Shown piece after piece: positions 1 through 8,705 of a stretch of DNA of 64,000 nt (its first letter is position 1; each line of letters starts with the position of its first letter). The stretch lies in assembly GCF_020614395.1 (NCBI RefSeq), contig NZ_CP085324.1, positions 1,803,564 through 1,867,563 of the forward strand, in the 5' to 3' direction. The position numbers and the translations under genes were made by a program. The DNA comes from Salarchaeum japonicum. Its GTDB lineage: Archaea; Halobacteriota; Halobacteria; Halobacteriales; Halobacteriaceae. The notes beneath the pieces were generated by a model. The model did no database searches. It was not told the origin of the DNA and saw nothing but the letters and a program-made list of their open reading frames with translations.

Positions 1-1213
1 TCTTCTCCGTAATCTCGTCCTCGGCGACGAGTTCGACGAGGCGCGTGAACTCGTCGAACCGGCCCTCGATTTCCGTGATGGCCATGTCGCGGTAGTTGAG
101 TTCGCCGAGGAGGTTGTCCGCGACCCAGGTCGCGGCGAGCGCGGGGTCGTACTCGGTCGCCACGTCCTCGAAGAAGTCCGCGACCTGCTTCGTGGACGTG
201 AGCTTCGACGCCGCCTCTTCCGACAGTCCGTATTCCTCGCGGAAGCGCTCGCGCCGCGCGTCCGGCAACTCAGGGATGTCGAGTTCCTCCTTCCAGTCCG
301 AGACCTCCAGGGGAGGGATGTCGGCCTCGCGGAAGTACCGGTAGTCCTTCTCTTCTTCCTTCGAGCGCATCGACACCGTCGACCCCGAGCCTTCGTTCCA
401 CGCCCGGGTCTCCTGTTCGACCGCGCGTCCGCGCTTCAGGAGGTTGCGCTGGCGGGCGATTTCGTAGGACAGCGCGGACTCCGCGCCCCGGTGGCTGGAG
501 ATGTTCTTCACCTCGGTGCGGTTCGCGGCCGCGAGCGCCTCCTCGCTCGGCCGGCCGTCGGCGTCGAACTCGGCGGACTCCATCATCGAGATGTTCGCGT
601 CCACGCGGAGGCTGCCGTCCCGGCCGGAGTCGTAGATGCCGAGGTACTCCAGGACTTCTTCGAGTTTCGCGAGGAACGCCCGCGCCTCGCCGGGTTCCCG
701 GAAGTCCGGTTTGGTGACGATTTCCATCAGGGGCGTGCCGGCGCGGTTGTAGTCTACCTTCGTGTAGTCCGCGGTCTCGATGCTCCCACCGACGTGCTGG
801 AGGCTCCCCGGGTCTTCTTCGAGGTGCGCGCGTTCGAGTTCGATGGTGCGCCGACTGCCCTCGTGGTTGATTTCGAGTTCGCCGCCGTCGCAGATGGGGG
901 CGTCGTACTGCGTTATCTGGAAGCCCTTCGGGAGGTCGGGGTAGAAGTAGTTCTTCCGGTGGAACCGGGTGCGTTCGGGGATGTCCGAGTGGAGGGCTTT
1001 TCCGAGTCGGACGGCGGACTCGACGGCCGCCTCGTTGAGGACGGGGAGCGCGCCCGGGAGTCCGAGGCAGACGGGACACGTGTGGGTGTTCGGCTCCGCG
1101 TCCGCGGTGTCCGTCGAACACGAACAGAAGATCTTGGTGTCCGTTTCGAGTTGGACGTGGACTTCCAGCCCGATGACGGACTGGAGGTCCGTTTCGGCGG
1201 CCTGCGTACTCAT
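1..1213 (-). CDS. gatB: Asp/Glu-tRNA amidotransferase subunit B (partial, 3' end outside window)
   Basis: GatB is part of the GatCAB enzyme, which converts Glu-tRNA(Gln) or Asp-tRNA(Asn) to the amide form in the cytoplasm. About 404 residues are visible and the C-terminal YqeY-like tail lies beyond the window edge. The protein opens with MSTQAAETDLQSVIGLEVHV, and the family's VIGLEVHVQL signature is clear. Two Cys pairs follow (CSCS near residue 31 and CPVCLGLPG near 47), as in GatB N-terminal metal sites. KNYFYPDLPKGFQITQYD and LMEIVTKPD are further family motifs. The start at 1213 sits about 27 nt from a TTCTAAG element on the same strand, so the mRNA is probably leaderless. It diverges from the smc operon. 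The assignment to GatB rather than the archaeal GatE rests on the motifs and the lack of any insertion in the visible part. Confidence 0.95.
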   Translation of the reverse strand, partial: MSTQAAETDLQSVIGLEVHVQLETDTKIFCSCSTDTADAEPNTHTCPVCLGLPGALPVLNEAAVESAVRLGKALHSDIPERTRFHRKNYFYPDLPKGFQITQYDAPICDGGELEINHEGSRRTIELERAHLEEDPGSLQHVGGSIETADYTKVDYNRAGTPLMEIVTKPDFREPGEARAFLAKLEEVLEYLGIYDSGRDGSLRVDANISMMESAEFDADGRPSEEALAAANRTEVKNISSHRGAESALSYEIARQRNLLKRGRAVEQETRAWNEGSGSTVSMRSKEEEKDYRYFREADIPPLEVSDWKEELDIPELPDARRERFREEYGLSEEAASKLTSTKQVADFFEDVATEYDPALAATWVADNLLGELNYRDMAITEIEGRFDEFTRLVELVAEDEITEK

Positions 1214-1292
1214 TACGCCACGTTTCTGGGTCGCGCGGCTTAGAACTGACGAACGGAGACGTAGCTAGTACTTGATAATTGTCTGACGCCGG

Positions 1293-1300
1293 TTTTATAC
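1293..1300 (+). promoter_or_regulatory. TATA box of the smc operon
   Basis: TTTTATAC lies about 27 nt upstream of the ATG at 1324. This is the spacing expected for a leaderless haloarchaeal transcript. It supports 1324 rather than an upstream start. Confidence 0.6.
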
Positions 1301-1323
1301 AGTCACATGCGGTTCATTGGGGT

Positions 1324-1602
1324 ATGAGTGACGAACGCGTCGAAGAACTCGAAGGCCGCGTGAAGGAACTGGAAGCGACGGTTCGCGGCCTGACGGAGGA
1401 ACTCGTGGACACGACAGAGCGAGTGCGGGAACTCGAAGAGGAACTCGGCCTGAACGAACCCGCGGAGCGCGCCCGCGACGAGCGCCGGGACGCGGAAGCC
1501 GCGGCGGCCGCGGAAGAAGCCGACGCGGAGGCGGAGGCAGACGCCGACACCGAGGACGACCAAGACGAGTCCGGCTTGGGCGACGACATCATCGTCGCAT
1601 AG
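1324..1602 (+). CDS. Small coiled-coil protein upstream of smc
   Basis: This is a 92-residue acidic protein with no signal peptide or membrane segment. Residues 1-40 form heptads (EELEGRVKELEATVRGL), which predicts a coiled coil. Residues 50-85 are a low-complexity Ala/Glu/Asp linker, and the chain ends in GLGDDIIVA. It resembles a conserved haloarchaeal family that I recall as DUF7518; this is from memory. The stop lies 6 nt before the smc ATG, so it is almost certainly co-transcribed with smc and scpA. That position suggests a role with the SMC complex, but this is inference only. The ATG at 1324 is chosen because of the TATA box at 1293. Confidence 0.8.
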   Translation: MSDERVEELEGRVKELEATVRGLTEELVDTTERVRELEEELGLNEPAERARDERRDAEAAAAAEEADAEAEADADTEDDQDESGLGDDIIVA

Positions 1603-1608
1603 GCCACG

Positions 1609-4600
1609 ATGTACATCGACGAAATCGTCCTGGAGAACTTCAAGAGCTTCGGACGCACCACCCGAATCCCGTTCTACGAGGACTTCACCACCATCAGCGG
1701 GCCGAACGGCAGTGGGAAGTCGAACATCATCGACGCCGTGCTGTTCGCGCTCGGTCTCGCCCGGACGCGCGGGATGCGCGCGGAGAAGCTCACCGACCTC
1801 ATCTACAACCCGAGCCACGACGGCGACGAGGACGCCGGCGGGCCGCGGGAGGCGAGCGTCGAAGTCGTGCTGAACAACGAGGAGCGCACGCTCTCGCGCT
1901 CGCAGGTCGTGAACGCCGCCGGGAGCGACGACGTGGGCGACGTGGACACGGTGTCCATCCGGCGGCGCGTGAAGCGCACCGAGGACAACTACTACTCGTA
2001 CTACTACTTGAACGGCCGCTCGGTGAACCTCTCCGACATCCAGGACTTGCTCGCGCAGGCGGGCGTCACCCCGGAGGGGTACAACGTCGTGATGCAGGGC
2101 GACGTGACGGGCATCATCAACATGACCGCGGGCGAGCGCCGCGAAATCATCGACGAAATCGCGGGCGTCGCGGAGTTCGACGCGAAGAAGGCGGACGCGT
2201 ACGAGGAACTCGACGTCGTCGAGGAGCGCATCGACGAGGCCGACCTCCGCATCGAGGAGAAGGAGAACCGTCTGGAACAGCTCTCCGAGGAGCGCGAGAC
2301 GGCGCTCGAATACCAGGAGCTCCGCGAGGAGAAGTCCGAGTACGAGGGGTACGTGCAGGCCGCCGAGCTGGCGGAGAAACGCGAGTCGCTCGCGGACGCG
2401 GCGGACGAGGTCGAGACGTGGACGGAGCGCCGCGACACGCTCCAGGACGAACTCGACAGCCGCCGCGGGCGTGTCGCGCGCCTCGAAGACGAACTCGCGG
2501 AGCTGAACGCGGAAATCGAGCGGAAGGGCGAGGACGAACAGCTCGAACTCAAACGCGAAATCGAGGAGGTGAAGGGCGAAATCGGCCGCCTGGAAGACCA
2601 GATCGAGGCCGCAGAAGAGCGCGTCGAGGAGGCGGAGTCGGCGCGCCGGCAGGCGTTCGTCGAAATCGACCGGAAGCAAGAGCAGATAGACGACCTCGAC
2701 GGGGAGATTCGCGACATCAAGGTCGAGAAGGCGTCGCTGAAGACGGACGTACAAGGAAAGCAGGAGGAACTCGCGGCCGTCGAGGACGAAATCGCGTCCG
2801 TGGACACGGAGTTCGACGAGCTCAAGGCGGAGTTAGAGGAGAAGAAGGCCGCGCTGGAGGACGCGAAGTCGGCGCGCAACGACCTCCAGCGGGAGAAAGA
2901 CCGATTGCTGGACGAGGCGCGCCGGCGGTCGAACGAGGTCTCGGAGGTGGAGACGGAGTTGGACGAGGCGCGCGAGTCGCTGCCGGAGTTCGACGCGAAG
3001 CTCGACGACCTCCAGTCGGAGCTGGAGAAGGCGAAGAAGAACGCCGCGCAGATAGAGGACGTGGTCGCCGACCTGAAACAGGAGAAATCCGAGTTGCAGG
3101 ACGACCTCGCGGACGTGGAGGACGACCTCTCCGCGGCCCAAGAGGAGTACGCGCGCCTCGAAGCGCAGGCGGACGAGTCCGGGGACTCCTCGTACGGCCG
3201 CGCGGTATCGACTATTCTGAACGCCGACCGGGAGGGCGTGCACGGGACGGTCGCCCAGTTGGGCGGCGTGTCCGGCGAGTACGCGACCGCCGCGGAGACC
3301 GCCGCTGGCGGACGGTTGGCGAACGTCGTGGTGGACGACGACAGCGTCGGCCAGCAGTGCATCGAGTTCCTGAAGTCGCGGAACGCGGGACGGGCGACCT
3401 TCCTCCCCATCACGAAGATGCAGAACCGCTCGCTCCCCCGGAAACCGAGCGACCCGGGCGTGGTGGACTTCGCGTACAACCTCGTGGAGTTCGACCAGCA
3501 GTACGCGCCCATCTTCTCGTACGTGCTCGGGAGCACGCTCGTCGTGGAGGACATGGAGACCGCCCGCGAGTTCATGGGCGACTACCGGATGGTCACGCTG
3601 GACGGCGACCTCGTGGAGAAGTCGGGCGCGATGACCGGCGGCAGTCGCTCCGGCAGCCGGTACTCCTTCTCCAAGACGGGGAAGGGCCAGCTGGAGCGGG
3701 TCGCCACCCGAATCAACAAACTGGAGGACGAACGCCGGAGCATCCGGGAAGACGTGCGCGACGTGGAGGAGCGCCTCGACGCGGCGCGCGACCGGCAGTC
3801 CGACGCGAACGACCAGGTGCGCTCCATCGAGTCCGACATCGAGCGCGTCGAGCGCGAGCGCGAGGAGACCGAAGAACGCATCGACAGCCTCGAAGCCCGC
3901 ATCGCGGAAATCGAGGACGAGCGCGAGGAGGTGGACGCGCGGATGCAGGAACTCGACGGCGAGTTGGACGAGACGAACGAGGAGATCGCGGCCATCGAGG
4001 CCGACATCGACGAACTCGAAGCCGAACTCGCGGACTCCCGCATCCCCGAACTCACCGCGGAGAAGGAGGACATCGAGGCCGACATCGACGAGTTGGAGGA
4101 CGAAATCGACGACCTCGACGGCGAACTGAACAGCCTCCAATTGGAGAAGCAGTACGCGGAGGAGGCCATCGAAGACCGGCACGACGACATCGAGGCCGCG
4201 CAGAACAAGAAGGCCGAGCAGGAAGAGCGCATCCGCGAGTTGGAGGAGAAGATCGACGACCAGCGCGACCTCCTCGAAGAGAAGGAGGCCGCCGTCGAGG
4301 ACTTGGAGGACGAACTCGCCGACCTCAAGTCCGAGCGCGAGGACTTGCAGGCGGAGTTGACGGAGGCGCAGTCCGACCGCGACGAGTACGCGTCGAAGGT
4401 CGAGAACGCGAAGGGCGAACTGGAGCGCGCGGAGAGTACGGTCGCGCGACTGGAAGCCGAAATCGAGGAGCTCGAAGCCGTCGTCGGCGAGTTCGACCCC
4501 GAGGACGTGCCCGACCTGGACGAGGTCGAGGCGCGCATCAGCGACCTGGAAGCCGAGATGGAGGCGCTGGAGCCGGTGAACATGCTCGCCATCGAGGAGT

Positions 4601-5187
4601 ACGACGAGGTCGAGGCCGACCTGGACGACCTCCGGGAGAAGCGCGAGACGCTCGTCGCGGAGGCAGACGGCATCCGCGAGCGCATCGAGTCCTACGAGTC
4701 CCAGAAGCGCGAGACGTTCATGGACGCGTACGAGGAGATAGACGAGCAGTTCCAGCGCATCTTCAGCCGGCTCTCCGACGGGTCGGGCGAACTCGTGCTC
4801 GAAGACGAGGACGACCCGTTCGAGGGCGGATTGACGATGAAAGCCCAGCCCGGGGACAAGCCCGTCCAGCGGCTGGACGCGATGAGCGGCGGGGAGAAGT
4901 CCTTGACGGCGCTCGCGTTCATCTTCGCCATCCAGCGGTACAACCCCGCGCCGTTCTACGCGCTGGACGAGGTTGACGCGTTCCTCGACGCCGTGAACGC
5001 CGACCGGGTCGGGGAGATGGTGGACGAACTCGCGGGCGACGCGCAGTTCATCGTCGTCAGCCACCGCTCCGCGATGCTCGAACGCTCCGAGCGCGCCATC
5101 GGCGTGACGATGCAGGAGAACAACGTCTCCGCCGTCACGGGAATCGACCTCACCGGCCAGCACGCGGAAGCGAGCGGTGACGACTGA
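1609..5187 (+). CDS. smc: Chromosome segregation/condensation ATPase SMC
   Basis: SMC dimerises through a hinge, binds DNA and ATP, and with the ScpA kleisin organises the chromosome. It has 1192 residues, the usual full length. The Walker A motif is GPNGSGKSN at about 31-39. Long coiled coils run from about 170-520 and 690-1020. The globular hinge lies at about 525-680, with a glycine-rich MTGGSRSGS end. The C-terminal head carries the ABC signature LDAMSGGEKS (about 1089-1098) and Walker B FYALDEVDAFLDA (from about 1117), followed by the VVSHR switch. The stop overlaps the scpA start as TGATG, so translation of the two is coupled. All catalytic motifs are intact. Confidence 0.98.
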   Translation: MYIDEIVLENFKSFGRTTRIPFYEDFTTISGPNGSGKSNIIDAVLFALGLARTRGMRAEKLTDLIYNPSHDGDEDAGGPREASVEVVLNNEERTLSRSQVVNAAGSDDVGDVDTVSIRRRVKRTEDNYYSYYYLNGRSVNLSDIQDLLAQAGVTPEGYNVVMQGDVTGIINMTAGERREIIDEIAGVAEFDAKKADAYEELDVVEERIDEADLRIEEKENRLEQLSEERETALEYQELREEKSEYEGYVQAAELAEKRESLADAADEVETWTERRDTLQDELDSRRGRVARLEDELAELNAEIERKGEDEQLELKREIEEVKGEIGRLEDQIEAAEERVEEAESARRQAFVEIDRKQEQIDDLDGEIRDIKVEKASLKTDVQGKQEELAAVEDEIASVDTEFDELKAELEEKKAALEDAKSARNDLQREKDRLLDEARRRSNEVSEVETELDEARESLPEFDAKLDDLQSELEKAKKNAAQIEDVVADLKQEKSELQDDLADVEDDLSAAQEEYARLEAQADESGDSSYGRAVSTILNADREGVHGTVAQLGGVSGEYATAAETAAGGRLANVVVDDDSVGQQCIEFLKSRNAGRATFLPITKMQNRSLPRKPSDPGVVDFAYNLVEFDQQYAPIFSYVLGSTLVVEDMETAREFMGDYRMVTLDGDLVEKSGAMTGGSRSGSRYSFSKTGKGQLERVATRINKLEDERRSIREDVRDVEERLDAARDRQSDANDQVRSIESDIERVEREREETEERIDSLEARIAEIEDEREEVDARMQELDGELDETNEEIAAIEADIDELEAELADSRIPELTAEKEDIEADIDELEDEIDDLDGELNSLQLEKQYAEEAIEDRHDDIEAAQNKKAEQEERIRELEEKIDDQRDLLEEKEAAVEDLEDELADLKSEREDLQAELTEAQSDRDEYASKVENAKGELERAESTVARLEAEIEELEAVVGEFDPEDVPDLDEVEARISDLEAEMEALEPVNMLAIEEYDEVEADLDDLREKRETLVAEADGIRERIESYESQKRETFMDAYEEIDEQFQRIFSRLSDGSGELVLEDEDDPFEGGLTMKAQPGDKPVQRLDAMSGGEKSLTALAFIFAIQRYNPAPFYALDEVDAFLDAVNADRVGEMVDELAGDAQFIVVSHRSAMLERSERAIGVTMQENNVSAVTGIDLTGQHAEASGDD

Positions 5188-6053
5188 TGAGTGAGAACCC
5201 CGAGGACGCGCTCGCTATCGCCGGCCACGAGGAAAGGGAGCCGCCATCGGGCGCGAACGCGGACGCGACCGACCTGTTCGACGCCGACGAGAGCGACGAC
5301 GACGAAGTGGAGCCGGTCGAACTGCTCGTGCAGTTGGCGAAAGAGGGCGAGATAGAGCCGTGGGACATCGACATCGTGGACGTGACGGACGCGTTCCTCG
5401 AACGCCTCGACGAGGCCGACCTCCGCACGTCCGGCCGCGCGCTGTTCTACGCGAGCGTCCTCCTCCGCATGAAGTCGGACGCGCTCCTGGAGCCGGACGA
5501 GCCCGACGAACCCGAGGAGCCGGAGCCCGCGCCGTGGGACGCGCCCGAAGCGACGGACGACGGGATGCCCGGGTTCGACCCCGTGGACGCGCTGGAGGCC
5601 GAGATGGATCGGCGGCTCGAACGCAAGGACGCCCGCGGGACGCCCGAGACGCTGGACGAACTCGTGCGGAGCCTCCGGGAGGCCGAGCGCGGGTCGTGGT
5701 GGAAGGAATCCCGGACGTACGACACGGACTCCTCCCCGCAGGGGTTCCGGCGGGGGACGCAGACGCTCGACTACCACACGGGCGACGACATGCGGCTGGA
5801 CGACGAGCCGACCGAGGCGGAGGCGCTCGGCACCGCGCACGAGGAGGACATCGAGGCGACCATCGAGGACGTAAACGACGCGCTCGGCGAGCGGTTTGAC
5901 CGCGGGCGGGACGAAGTCCTCTACGAGGAAATCGCGGACGCGGGCGGGACGCGGGTGGAGACGTTCCTCGCGCTCCTCTTCCTCGCGCACCGCGGGAGCG
6001 TCTACTTAGAACAGGACGAGTTGTTCGACGACCTCTGGGTCAGTCGAGCGTGA
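5187..6053 (+). CDS. scpA: Segregation and condensation protein A (kleisin)
   Basis: This is the kleisin subunit that bridges the SMC heads. It has 288 residues. A variable acidic N-terminus (about 1-40) precedes the family core VEPVELLVQLAKEGEIEPWD, then IDIVDVTDAFLERL and the helix with LRTSGRALFYASVLLRMKSD. A long acidic linker leads to a C-terminal winged-helix-like region (about 225-285) ending in RGSVYLEQDELFDDLWV. The ATG at 5187 overlaps the smc stop. The 3' end overlaps the convergent gene at 6040 by 14 nt. No scpB is seen in the window. Confidence 0.93.
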   Translation: MSENPEDALAIAGHEEREPPSGANADATDLFDADESDDDEVEPVELLVQLAKEGEIEPWDIDIVDVTDAFLERLDEADLRTSGRALFYASVLLRMKSDALLEPDEPDEPEEPEPAPWDAPEATDDGMPGFDPVDALEAEMDRRLERKDARGTPETLDELVRSLREAERGSWWKESRTYDTDSSPQGFRRGTQTLDYHTGDDMRLDDEPTEAEALGTAHEEDIEATIEDVNDALGERFDRGRDEVLYEEIADAGGTRVETFLALLFLAHRGSVYLEQDELFDDLWVSRA

Positions 6054-6756
6054 GCCACGCGGACTCCAGTCCGGAGTCGTGGAGTCGCCACTTCTGCCGG
6101 ACGCCGCCGCCCGGCCGGGATTCGGCGTCGATAGTCGCGTCGAACAGGGGTTCGTAGACCGCGAGATGGCGTTCCGGGATGCCGGCGGCGACGTGCGCGT
6201 GGAGGATGCCGTCGCTCTCGCGGACGCGCGCCGTCAGGAGTTGGAGGAACCGGAACAAGTCTTCTTCCGTGGTTTCGCCGCCGTCCACCGCGTCGAGGAG
6301 CGCGTCGAGCGTGTGGAGGCAGACGCGGAGTTCGCCCGCGCCCGGGTCGCGGGGGAAGAGGCGGTCGATGTGGTCGTCGATGGCCGCGAGCACGTCGGGG
6401 AACGCGGTGCGGTCGTCCACGGTGGTGCGCCACGTCTGCGCGGCGTCGGGTTCCGGGAGCGCGGCCGTCGAGCCGCTGGCCGCGACCGCGGAGCGCGTGT
6501 ACTCGCCGCCGGACGCGTCGACGACGCCGAACTGGTCGCTTGAGAGGTCGCGGCCGTCGCGGACGGTGAGCGCGCGGTCGGCGTCGCTCGTGGAGACGAC
6601 GACGCTCCGGCGGTCGAGCGAGGGGTCGCCGAGGAGGCGGTCACAGACGCCGTTCGTCCCGCGCGTGTCACCGCGAACGAGAACCGCACAGCCCGTTCGC
6701 TTGAGGTCTGCGAGACGGGCGGCGAACGATTCGGCGCGGGTCGCGTCTGATTCCAT
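6040..6756 (-). CDS. DUF7504-like protein with degenerate ATPase fold
   Basis: This 238-residue haloarchaeal protein resembles a family I recall as DUF7504, distant relatives of KaiC/RecA-type ATPases. The N-terminal segment CAVLVRGDTRGTNGVCDRLL occupies the place of a P-loop but lacks the Lys-Ser/Thr pair, so ATP hydrolysis is unlikely. RRSVVVSTSDADRAL resembles the next strand of that fold. The middle (about 105-190) is helical. The C-terminus KWRLHDSGLESAWLTLD is beta-rich. It converges on scpA with a 14-nt overlap and is not in the scpA operon. A regulatory or adaptor role is possible, but no function is established here. Confidence 0.65.
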   Translation of the reverse strand: MESDATRAESFAARLADLKRTGCAVLVRGDTRGTNGVCDRLLGDPSLDRRSVVVSTSDADRALTVRDGRDLSSDQFGVVDASGGEYTRSAVAASGSTAALPEPDAAQTWRTTVDDRTAFPDVLAAIDDHIDRLFPRDPGAGELRVCLHTLDALLDAVDGGETTEEDLFRFLQLLTARVRESDGILHAHVAAGIPERHLAVYEPLFDATIDAESRPGGGVRQKWRLHDSGLESAWLTLD

Positions 6757-6813
6757 GACTACCCTAGTGGACGAACGCCACCTATTTAGTTTTTCTGAGC
6801 GATTCGGTGAAGA

Positions 6814-7668
6814 TTAGAGGTAGTCGCCGACGAAGATGTCCACGCGCTCCCGGGTCTCCGCGGGGATGGCGTCCGTCGGCGTGTTCACCGTCCCTTCGAG
6901 GCTGTGCCCGCAGTCACACTCCCGCGCGTCGGGGAGCGTCTCGATGGCGTGCTCGATTGTCTGCTTGATCGCCGTCTCGTTCGCGGCGGCGTTCTCCAGA
7001 ACCTCTTCGAGCGTGACCTCGCTGTCCTCCTTCCACACGTCGTAGTCGGTGACGCCGGCGACGGTCGCGTAACACATCTCGGCCTCGCGCGCGAGCTTCG
7101 CCTCCGGAATAGCGGTCATGCCGACGAGATCCCATCCCTGCGCGCGGTAGAACTCGGATTCGGCCTTCGTGGAGTACTGCGGGCCCTCGATGCAGACGTA
7201 CGTCCCGCCCTTCTCCGCGTCGGCGTCCGTCGCCTCGCTCGCGGCGTCGTGCAGGTGGTCGACCATGTGCGGACAGTACGGTTCCGCGAACGGCTGGTGG
7301 ACGACGATACCGTCCCCGAAAAAGGAGGAGTCGCGGTGCTTGGTGCGGTCGAAAATCTGGTCGGGAACCACGAGCGTCTGCGGCGGCAAGTCCTCGCGGA
7401 GGCTCCCCACCGCGTTCGACGCGAGCACGCGCTCGACGCCGAGTTCCTTCAGCGCGTAGATGTTCGCGCGGTAGGGGAGGTTCGTCGGTTCGCGCTGGTG
7501 GTCGGGGCCGTGCCGCGGCAGGAACGCGACCTCGGTTCCGGTGTCGCCGAACTCGCCGACGGTGACGGGCGCGCTCGGGTCGCCGTACGGCGTCGATACC
7601 TCGTGTTCCGTGACGTTCGACAGGGGGAGGGCCTCGTAGATACCGCTCCCGCCGATGAAGCCTATCAT
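6814..7668 (-). CDS. mtnP: S-methyl-5'-thioadenosine phosphorylase
   Basis: The enzyme splits 5'-methylthioadenosine with phosphate into adenine and methylthioribose-1-phosphate, for methionine and adenine salvage. It has 284 residues, normal for the family. It starts MIGFIGGSGIYEA, the phosphate-binding Gly-rich start of the PNP/MTAP superfamily. FLPRHGPDHQREPTNLPYRA and EGPQYSTKAESEFYR follow. The specificity segment GMTAIPEAKLAREAEMCYAT, with Met-Thr, fits MTAP rather than PNP. A Cys pair, CDCG near 252, may act structurally, as in thermostable archaeal MTAPs. It is monocistronic and separated from the next gene by 45 nt. Confidence 0.93.
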   Translation of the reverse strand: MIGFIGGSGIYEALPLSNVTEHEVSTPYGDPSAPVTVGEFGDTGTEVAFLPRHGPDHQREPTNLPYRANIYALKELGVERVLASNAVGSLREDLPPQTLVVPDQIFDRTKHRDSSFFGDGIVVHQPFAEPYCPHMVDHLHDAASEATDADAEKGGTYVCIEGPQYSTKAESEFYRAQGWDLVGMTAIPEAKLAREAEMCYATVAGVTDYDVWKEDSEVTLEEVLENAAANETAIKQTIEHAIETLPDARECDCGHSLEGTVNTPTDAIPAETRERVDIFVGDYL

Positions 7669-7713
7669 GCTGGGTTCTCGCGCCGGCGCGGACTTAAGCC
7701 GTCCGTCATCGCC

Positions 7714-8607
7714 CTAGAGCACGCCGAGCACGAACCCCGCCCCCATCGCGACGAGCACCACCGCCGAGAACACGGGCAGGTAGGGCGCGTACGCCTCGAC
7801 GCGCGCCTCGTAGCGCTCGTAGCCCGCGACGAGCAGCATCGTCAGCGTGACGATGCCGACGATGACCGTGAGCGCGTACGCCGTCATCAGTTCGAGGCAG
7901 TACGTCGAGCCCGCGCACAGCCCGATGATTTCGAACTCCTCCTCGTGCGCGAACCCGAGCAGGAACGCGAACCACGCGATACCCCACAGCCCCCGGTCGG
8001 CCTCCTCCCCGAACCCGTGGTCGTGCGAGTGCCCGCCGCCAACGAACACGCCCCGCACCCGCGACCACACCCGCGACGCCAGCGACCCCGACCCGCCGTC
8101 GTCGTGCGAGTGGTCGTGGTGGTCGTGCGAGTGCCCGTGGCCGTCGTGGCCATCCCCGTGCGAGTGACCGTGGTCGTGGTCGTCGTGTGACTGGCCGTCG
8201 TGTCCGGGTTCGTCGTGGCTGTGGCCGTGTTCGTGGCCGGCTCCGTGCGAATGGTCGTGGCTGTGTCCGTGGCCGGTGTATTCGCGGACGCCGAGGAGGA
8301 CGAGGAGGACGCCGGCGACGACGCTGACGGGGCCGCCGATGGAGAACCCGAGGACGGTGAGCGGCTCGTTGACCTGGGTGAGGGAGAAGTAGGACTTGGC
8401 GTAGAAGAAGACGGCGACCATGGCGATGCTGGAGACGAGGTGGCCGACGCCGAGGAGGACGCTGGCGGCGAGGCCGTGCAGCCACTTGTTCGAGCGGTCG
8501 AGCGCGTAGGACGCGGCGACGGGCCAGCCGTGGCCGGGTTCGATGCCGTGAATCGCGCCGAGCGCGACCGCGCCGACGAGCAGGCCGAGCGCGTCACCGT
8601 GGAGCAT
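7714..8607 (-). CDS. His-rich nickel/cobalt transporter (NicO/UreH-like)
   Basis: This is a 297-residue integral membrane protein. The first helix pair contains GAIHGIEPGHGWPVA, close to the HX4(D/G)H metal-transport motif of NiCoT, RcnA and UreH families. After about three helices a cytoplasmic or loop segment at about 110-195 is extremely His/Asp rich (repeated GHGHSHDHSH units), an obvious Ni/Co binding buffer. The C-terminal half has more helices, including FLLGFAHEEEFEIIG. The gene diverges from nikR across 98 bp. Nickel uptake under NikR control is therefore the simplest reading. Efflux (RcnA-like) cannot be excluded, because both directions occur in related families. Confidence 0.85.
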   Translation of the reverse strand: MLHGDALGLLVGAVALGAIHGIEPGHGWPVAASYALDRSNKWLHGLAASVLLGVGHLVSSIAMVAVFFYAKSYFSLTQVNEPLTVLGFSIGGPVSVVAGVLLVLLGVREYTGHGHSHDHSHGAGHEHGHSHDEPGHDGQSHDDHDHGHSHGDGHDGHGHSHDHHDHSHDDGGSGSLASRVWSRVRGVFVGGGHSHDHGFGEEADRGLWGIAWFAFLLGFAHEEEFEIIGLCAGSTYCLELMTAYALTVIVGIVTLTMLLVAGYERYEARVEAYAPYLPVFSAVVLVAMGAGFVLGVL

Positions 8608-8621
8608 ACGCGAGTCGAGCG

Positions 8622-8651
8622 ACCTCCGAGAGGTAAGGGTTGTTAATACCC
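8622..8651. promoter_or_regulatory. Inverted repeats in the nikR/transporter divergent promoter
   Basis: Two small inverted repeats sit between the two starts. One is ACCTC-CGA-GAGGT (8622-8634). The other is GGGT-TGTTAAT-ACCC (about 8637-8650), which contains the most AT-rich bases of the gap. A lone TCATAC (8666-8671) matches one half of the E. coli NikR site but has no partner at the right spacing. These are candidate operator positions only. Confidence 0.35.
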
Positions 8652-8705
8652 GTCGCGGGGTGTCGTCATACGGAGGTTCTTGTGGCGGGCGACCCGACTC
8701 CGGGT

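Noticed and set aside
2833-5163. A 776-codon open frame antisense to smc
   Set aside because: It is leucine/valine-rich as the complement of coiled-coil Glu/Asp codons; smc itself is complete with all motifs.
8075-8280. Simple-sequence repeat in 8075-8280
   Set aside because: The GTG/CGA-rich repetition is the codon reflection of the His/Asp-rich loop in the transporter, not a separate DNA repeat or CRISPR.
8666-8671. TCATAC as an E. coli-type NikR operator
   Set aside because: The partner GTATGA at the required 16-bp spacing is absent; TAATAC is there instead.
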